Source of the DNA: Citrus sinensis | Taxonomy: Eukaryota > Streptophyta > Magnoliopsida > Sapindales > Rutaceae | Direction of reading: 5' to 3' | Assembly: GCF_022201045.2 (NCBI RefSeq) | Contig: NC_068558.1 | Span: 50,323,501 to 50,387,500 of the forward strand | DNA length: 64,000 bases | Shown: one piece after another, positions 61,019 through 64,000 of the stretch | Numbering within the stretch: position 1 is the first letter of the stretch | Layout: every line of letters starts with the position of its first letter | Notes under the pieces: generated by a model | What the model was told of the DNA's origin: nothing | The model's input: the letters and a program-made list of their open reading frames with translations, nothing else | Databases searched by the model: none | Translations under genes and position numbers: made by a program

Positions 61019-61572
61019 AGTATTTTTCTAATGCGGATACTCTCATTTTTTTTTTCTTACGAACACGCTGTTAAATTATGTTAACTCTCTTAAACCGCAC
61101 GGTTTAAGAGCGTGTCAGCATTTACAAAAATGTGGGGTGCCCGTGCCTGAGAGTTAGTGTGTATATACCTATATATATAAACACACAAACACAATTGTTC
61201 ACCCCGCTATAACTGTACCCATTACTGGGTACCCAAAGGTAAAACATTAACACTAAACAGCTTCAAAAAAAATGAAACAGTTGTGGCATTATATCAGCTT
61301 ACAGGATGGTTCAAAAAGATTAAGAGGAGATGCTTCAAGTAAATTAACAATTAATATTACCATTATGCATGGTAATGGAAAAGAGTTAGAGCTATATAAT
61401 TAGGTCGTCGATGAATGTGACTTGACCCCGATCACGATTGCCGTCTGATTTATGATTTATGATATATATTTACATTGTTAACGCATCAAAAAGCTGTATG
61501 GAAGGGCTTTGGGGATCCAATGCCTGAAAATCAGTGGGGTGGCTTGAATATACTGACTGGGCTGATGCTTGA
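60810..61572 (+). pseudogene. Kiwellin pseudogene (copy 4), split by an insertion
   Basis: Recognisable pieces are [14 protein letters not shown] near 60880, an altered CC region, a TGYPKVKTLTLNSFKKN-like piece near 61240, HGNGKE near 61365, VVDECDLTP near 61400 and a C-terminal KAVWKGFG ... ADA-stop ending at 61572. Several stops and frame changes separate them, and about 210 bp of unrelated repeat-rich sequence sits near 60977-61188. This is the oldest-looking copy of the cluster. Confidence 0.82.
60980..61195. repeat. CA/TA microsatellite and palindrome inside kiwellin copy 4
   Basis: The insertion starts with a CA then TA dinucleotide array and ends with TGTGTATATACCTATATATATAAACACAC. 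It contains a perfect palindrome, CTCTTAAACCG-CA-CGGTTTAAGAG, at 61087-61110. It may be a small inverted-repeat transposon, but I could not define its ends. Confidence 0.5.
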
Positions 61573-62996
61573 TTTTCAGTTTTATCATACTCATATATGT
61601 ATGTCATGTTGTATATAGGGCACAACGACAAAAATTACGTTTAACAAAATTAATTAACCATCTTCAAACTAATTAACATTCTAACATCCAACAGAAATCC
61701 CCATTGTGAAAACGTTAATGATATTCATTCTTTGAATGATAATTCAATCTTTTTCAAAAGACAGTTTTGAAATCAATTGATTAGTTCTGTTACGACTTAT
61801 CTAGCTACTTTTGATTAAAGACTAGAATTACCCTATAAAAAAAGTGATCCAGTATAGTACTCTAATATTTGTTAACATTTTAAATCTAGGGACGTTTTAG
61901 TAGGTTATGAATATGATCAGGGGAAATTATTGATTTCACTAAATATCGGAGGTAATTATTTTTTTTAATTTGTAATCTTGTTGTCTCAATGAGTTAGTTT
62001 AAAGATCAATCAATATAGAAACAAGGTAATGGTCTTCTTGCTAGTTTATGTCACATATATGGTATATTTACTTGAACTAGTATAAATCATTCTAATTATT
62101 TTATATTTAATCAGATTAATACGTGATTAGTGTCAAATATTAAAAGTCAATTTTAATAAATTTTTTTTATTATGTGATCAAATATTATGTTATTGAGTTT
62201 AATTTTTTTACCTTATACATTATTATACTATGGACAAGTATAATTTTTAATTATGTTATTTTAGCGATGAACAATTTTGTACTGGTACATAAAGAATTCT
62301 TACACCCATTTTATGGTATATACATAACTTTGGCCCATCGAGAATTACTATGTAGTCATTTGATGCCAAGAGTGTAGAAATCTCTCTCTCGTTCTTGTTT
62401 TGCTAGCATGTGTGTGTGTGGGCTGATTGTTGTAGCTTCAAGCTTGAGTTAAAGGCAACAAGATACAGCAGAAGCCAGAGGCTGTAACAGGAGCTGAGCA
62501 GCATCATTGATCATGGCCAATCAATGTACATGATCTTGTCTCTCTCTGGTTCGTGTGTGAATCGTAATGCAAGATCATGGGATTCTAAAAATAAATTATT
62601 GCAGCAATATACTGATAATAATACAATATATATCTTTTGGTTCTGATTATTGTGCCTCCGGTAAGACAAAACACATATATATCACATAGCATAAGCACTT
62701 TCTTTAAGTTGACTTCACTATGAACATCTCACAATAAAATCTAAATCAAGGTTCTTGTAATATTAGAATACAAAAAAACACTCCAAGGCTTTATCACCTA
62801 CGTTATCTTTAATAATTAATGGATCTAATTCTTAAAACTCTGACTGCAAAAATGGCGTAAATATTACATTAAGTAATAAAATTTTGCATATTCATGTAAC
62901 CTCTATTATATATACGGCCTATTGCATTTTAAAGTCCTTCACCAAACCTATTATATTACAACAGATTCACAAAGCAAAAGAAGAGAAATATACAAA
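61573..62996. other. Spacer and promoter upstream of kiwellin copy 5
   Basis: This is mostly AT-rich with no gene visible. A TTATATATAC TATA-like box lies near 62906, about 90 bp before the start codon of copy 5. The W-box/TATA cassette of copies 2 and 3 is not obvious here. Confidence 0.4.
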
Positions 62997-63557
62997 ATGA
63001 AGAAGCAACTTTCCTCTTGTGTTGTTCTTCTCATTTGCGTTCTTGCACTAGTGTCATTGGGTGTTGAAGCTGGTACTTGTAACCCCAGTGGCAAGATAAG
63101 AGGGAAAAAGCCTCCACCAGGACAGTGCAATCAAGAAAACTACTCCGATTGCTGCAAACAAGGCAAGCTTTACAGCATTTTCAGATGTTCACCAACGGTG
63201 ACGGGTCACACAAAGGCAACATTAACACTCAACAGCTTCCAGAAAGGCGGGGATGGCGGTGGCCCATCTGAATGTGACAACCAGTACCATTCAGATGATG
63301 AACCAGTTGTGGCACTGTCAACTGGATGGTACAACAAAGGCAGCAGGTGCTTGAACTATATTAACATCTACGGCAATGGAAATAGTGTCAAGGCTAAAGT
63401 TGTCGATGAGTGTGACTCCACAATGGGATGTGATTCCGATCATGATTATCAGCCTCCATGCCGAAACAATATTGTTGATGCATCAAAAGCTGTTTGGGAA
63501 GCCCTGGGAGTGCCTCAAAGTAAGGGTGAAATGGAAATATATTGGTCTGATGCTTGA
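62997..63557 (+). CDS. Kiwellin / ripening-related secreted protein (copy 5, intact)
   Basis: A single exon encodes 186 residues. I chose the ATG giving [19 protein letters not shown] because it starts a normal signal peptide; the open frame continues upstream without ATG support. The mature part begins [19 protein letters not shown] and keeps all ten Cys, plus [38 protein letters not shown] and HDYQPPC. It ends with EIYWSDA, closely matching copy 3. Its promoter differs from those of copies 2 and 3, so expression may have diverged. Function is inferred as for copy 3. Confidence 0.95.
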   Translation: MKKQLSSCVVLLICVLALVSLGVEAGTCNPSGKIRGKKPPPGQCNQENYSDCCKQGKLYSIFRCSPTVTGHTKATLTLNSFQKGGDGGGPSECDNQYHSDDEPVVALSTGWYNKGSRCLNYINIYGNGNSVKAKVVDECDSTMGCDSDHDYQPPCRNNIVDASKAVWEALGVPQSKGEMEIYWSDA

Positions 63558-64000
63558 TTCTCACGATGTTTGTGATACTATGATGCTTTTATTAACTCCT
63601 GTTTACTTCATAGTCCTCCATGTATTATTCGTATTGTAATGAAAGTTTGTGTTACTGTTCGTTTTCTTTTAATTTTACTTTCTCCTTTCGTTTGAAGTTG
63701 GTGCGTAAAATTTTATGTATTTATATATATTAAAACTGCTTCAAATTTTCTTTAGTTAAAACTCTGTATCACTGTACGGATCAGTGATATTCTCTGTAAG
63801 AACTAAGAACTACAACACAATTGTCTCCAAGAATCTAACACCTCGATAAACTAAATTGGAGGCAACCAACATTCAAAGAGTCGACCAAAATAACGCTTGT
63901 TCCCTTTAGCGAGACAGCGACTTCTGCAATCGGCAAAATAAAAATGAGAAGGAAGAAAATTTTCTGTGGTCAATTGGTAATATGATACAAAAAGAAATTT
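63558..64000 (+). other. 3' flank of kiwellin copy 5
   Basis: This is the likely 3' UTR and AT-rich downstream DNA. Nothing else is recognised before the window ends. Confidence 0.4.

Noticed and set aside
63376-63639. Second frame overlapping the end of kiwellin copy 5
   Set aside because: It is a shifted-frame shadow of the intact gene.

Overview
This window is nuclear genomic DNA from a flowering plant, most likely a woody eudicot. A citrus relative is my guess from the look of the proteins, but nothing in the sequence proves it. The support is many short exons bounded by GT-AG introns, AT-rich intergenic DNA, plant-only families (SKIP4 F-box/kelch, BSK pseudokinase, AHL AT-hook/PPC, kiwellin, plastid PYRD, plastid bestrophin channel), short nonautonomous plant DNA transposons, and a telomere-like box next to a ribosomal protein gene.

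Layout. 0-3.7 kb: a class-3 lipase gene (minus). 3.7-6.7 kb: a transposon-rich gap with a Tourist-like MITE directly beside a hAT-like element whose arms are full of GGCACG repeats. 6.8-8.2 kb: ribosomal protein eL36 (plus). 10.2-16.2 kb: a 17-exon peroxisomal acyl-CoA thioesterase with a cNMP-binding-like domain (plus). 17.7-19.0 kb: SKIP4-like F-box/kelch (plus). 19.7-21.5 kb: an unrecognised 158-residue protein (minus). It shares an E2F-site-bearing divergent promoter region with a Raf/ILK-like ankyrin kinase at 22.4-26.3 kb (plus). 27.7 kb: tRNA-Val(CAC), followed by PYRD of riboflavin synthesis (27.9-29.7 kb, plus). 30.8-32.7 kb: a thylakoid VCCN1-like bestrophin channel (minus) with a MITE in its last intron. 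33.6-35.5 kb: an unrecognised 79-residue one-TM protein (minus). 36.2-37.8 kb: an unrecognised 203-residue protein (plus). 38.7-42.0 kb: a BSK pseudokinase (minus). 44.1-44.8 kb: a small Lys-rich protein gene that appears frameshifted (plus). 44.8-52.4 kb: mostly gene-free, with a PIF/Harbinger-like element and a second hAT-like element carrying a perfect 8-bp target duplication. 52.4-56.0 kb: an AHL DNA-binding protein (plus). 56.3-63.6 kb: a cluster of five kiwellin (ripening-related) copies, two intact and three broken, with a probable SINE between them.

The single-copy genes are housekeeping or signalling genes without an obvious shared pathway. AHL, the bestrophin channel and SKIP4 are also close neighbours on Arabidopsis chromosome 3 by my recollection, so this looks like a conserved ancestral block. 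The kiwellin cluster is the fast-evolving part: small secreted Cys-rich proteins tied to fruit ripening and defence, with a conserved W-box/TATA promoter cassette upstream of two copies.

No clearly new system was found. The points most worth checking are the disrupted Lys-rich gene, the partial exon duplication in the lipase, the two hAT-like elements of similar build, and the birth-and-death kiwellin array. All exon borders were inferred by eye from GT-AG sites, reading phase and expected protein sequence.
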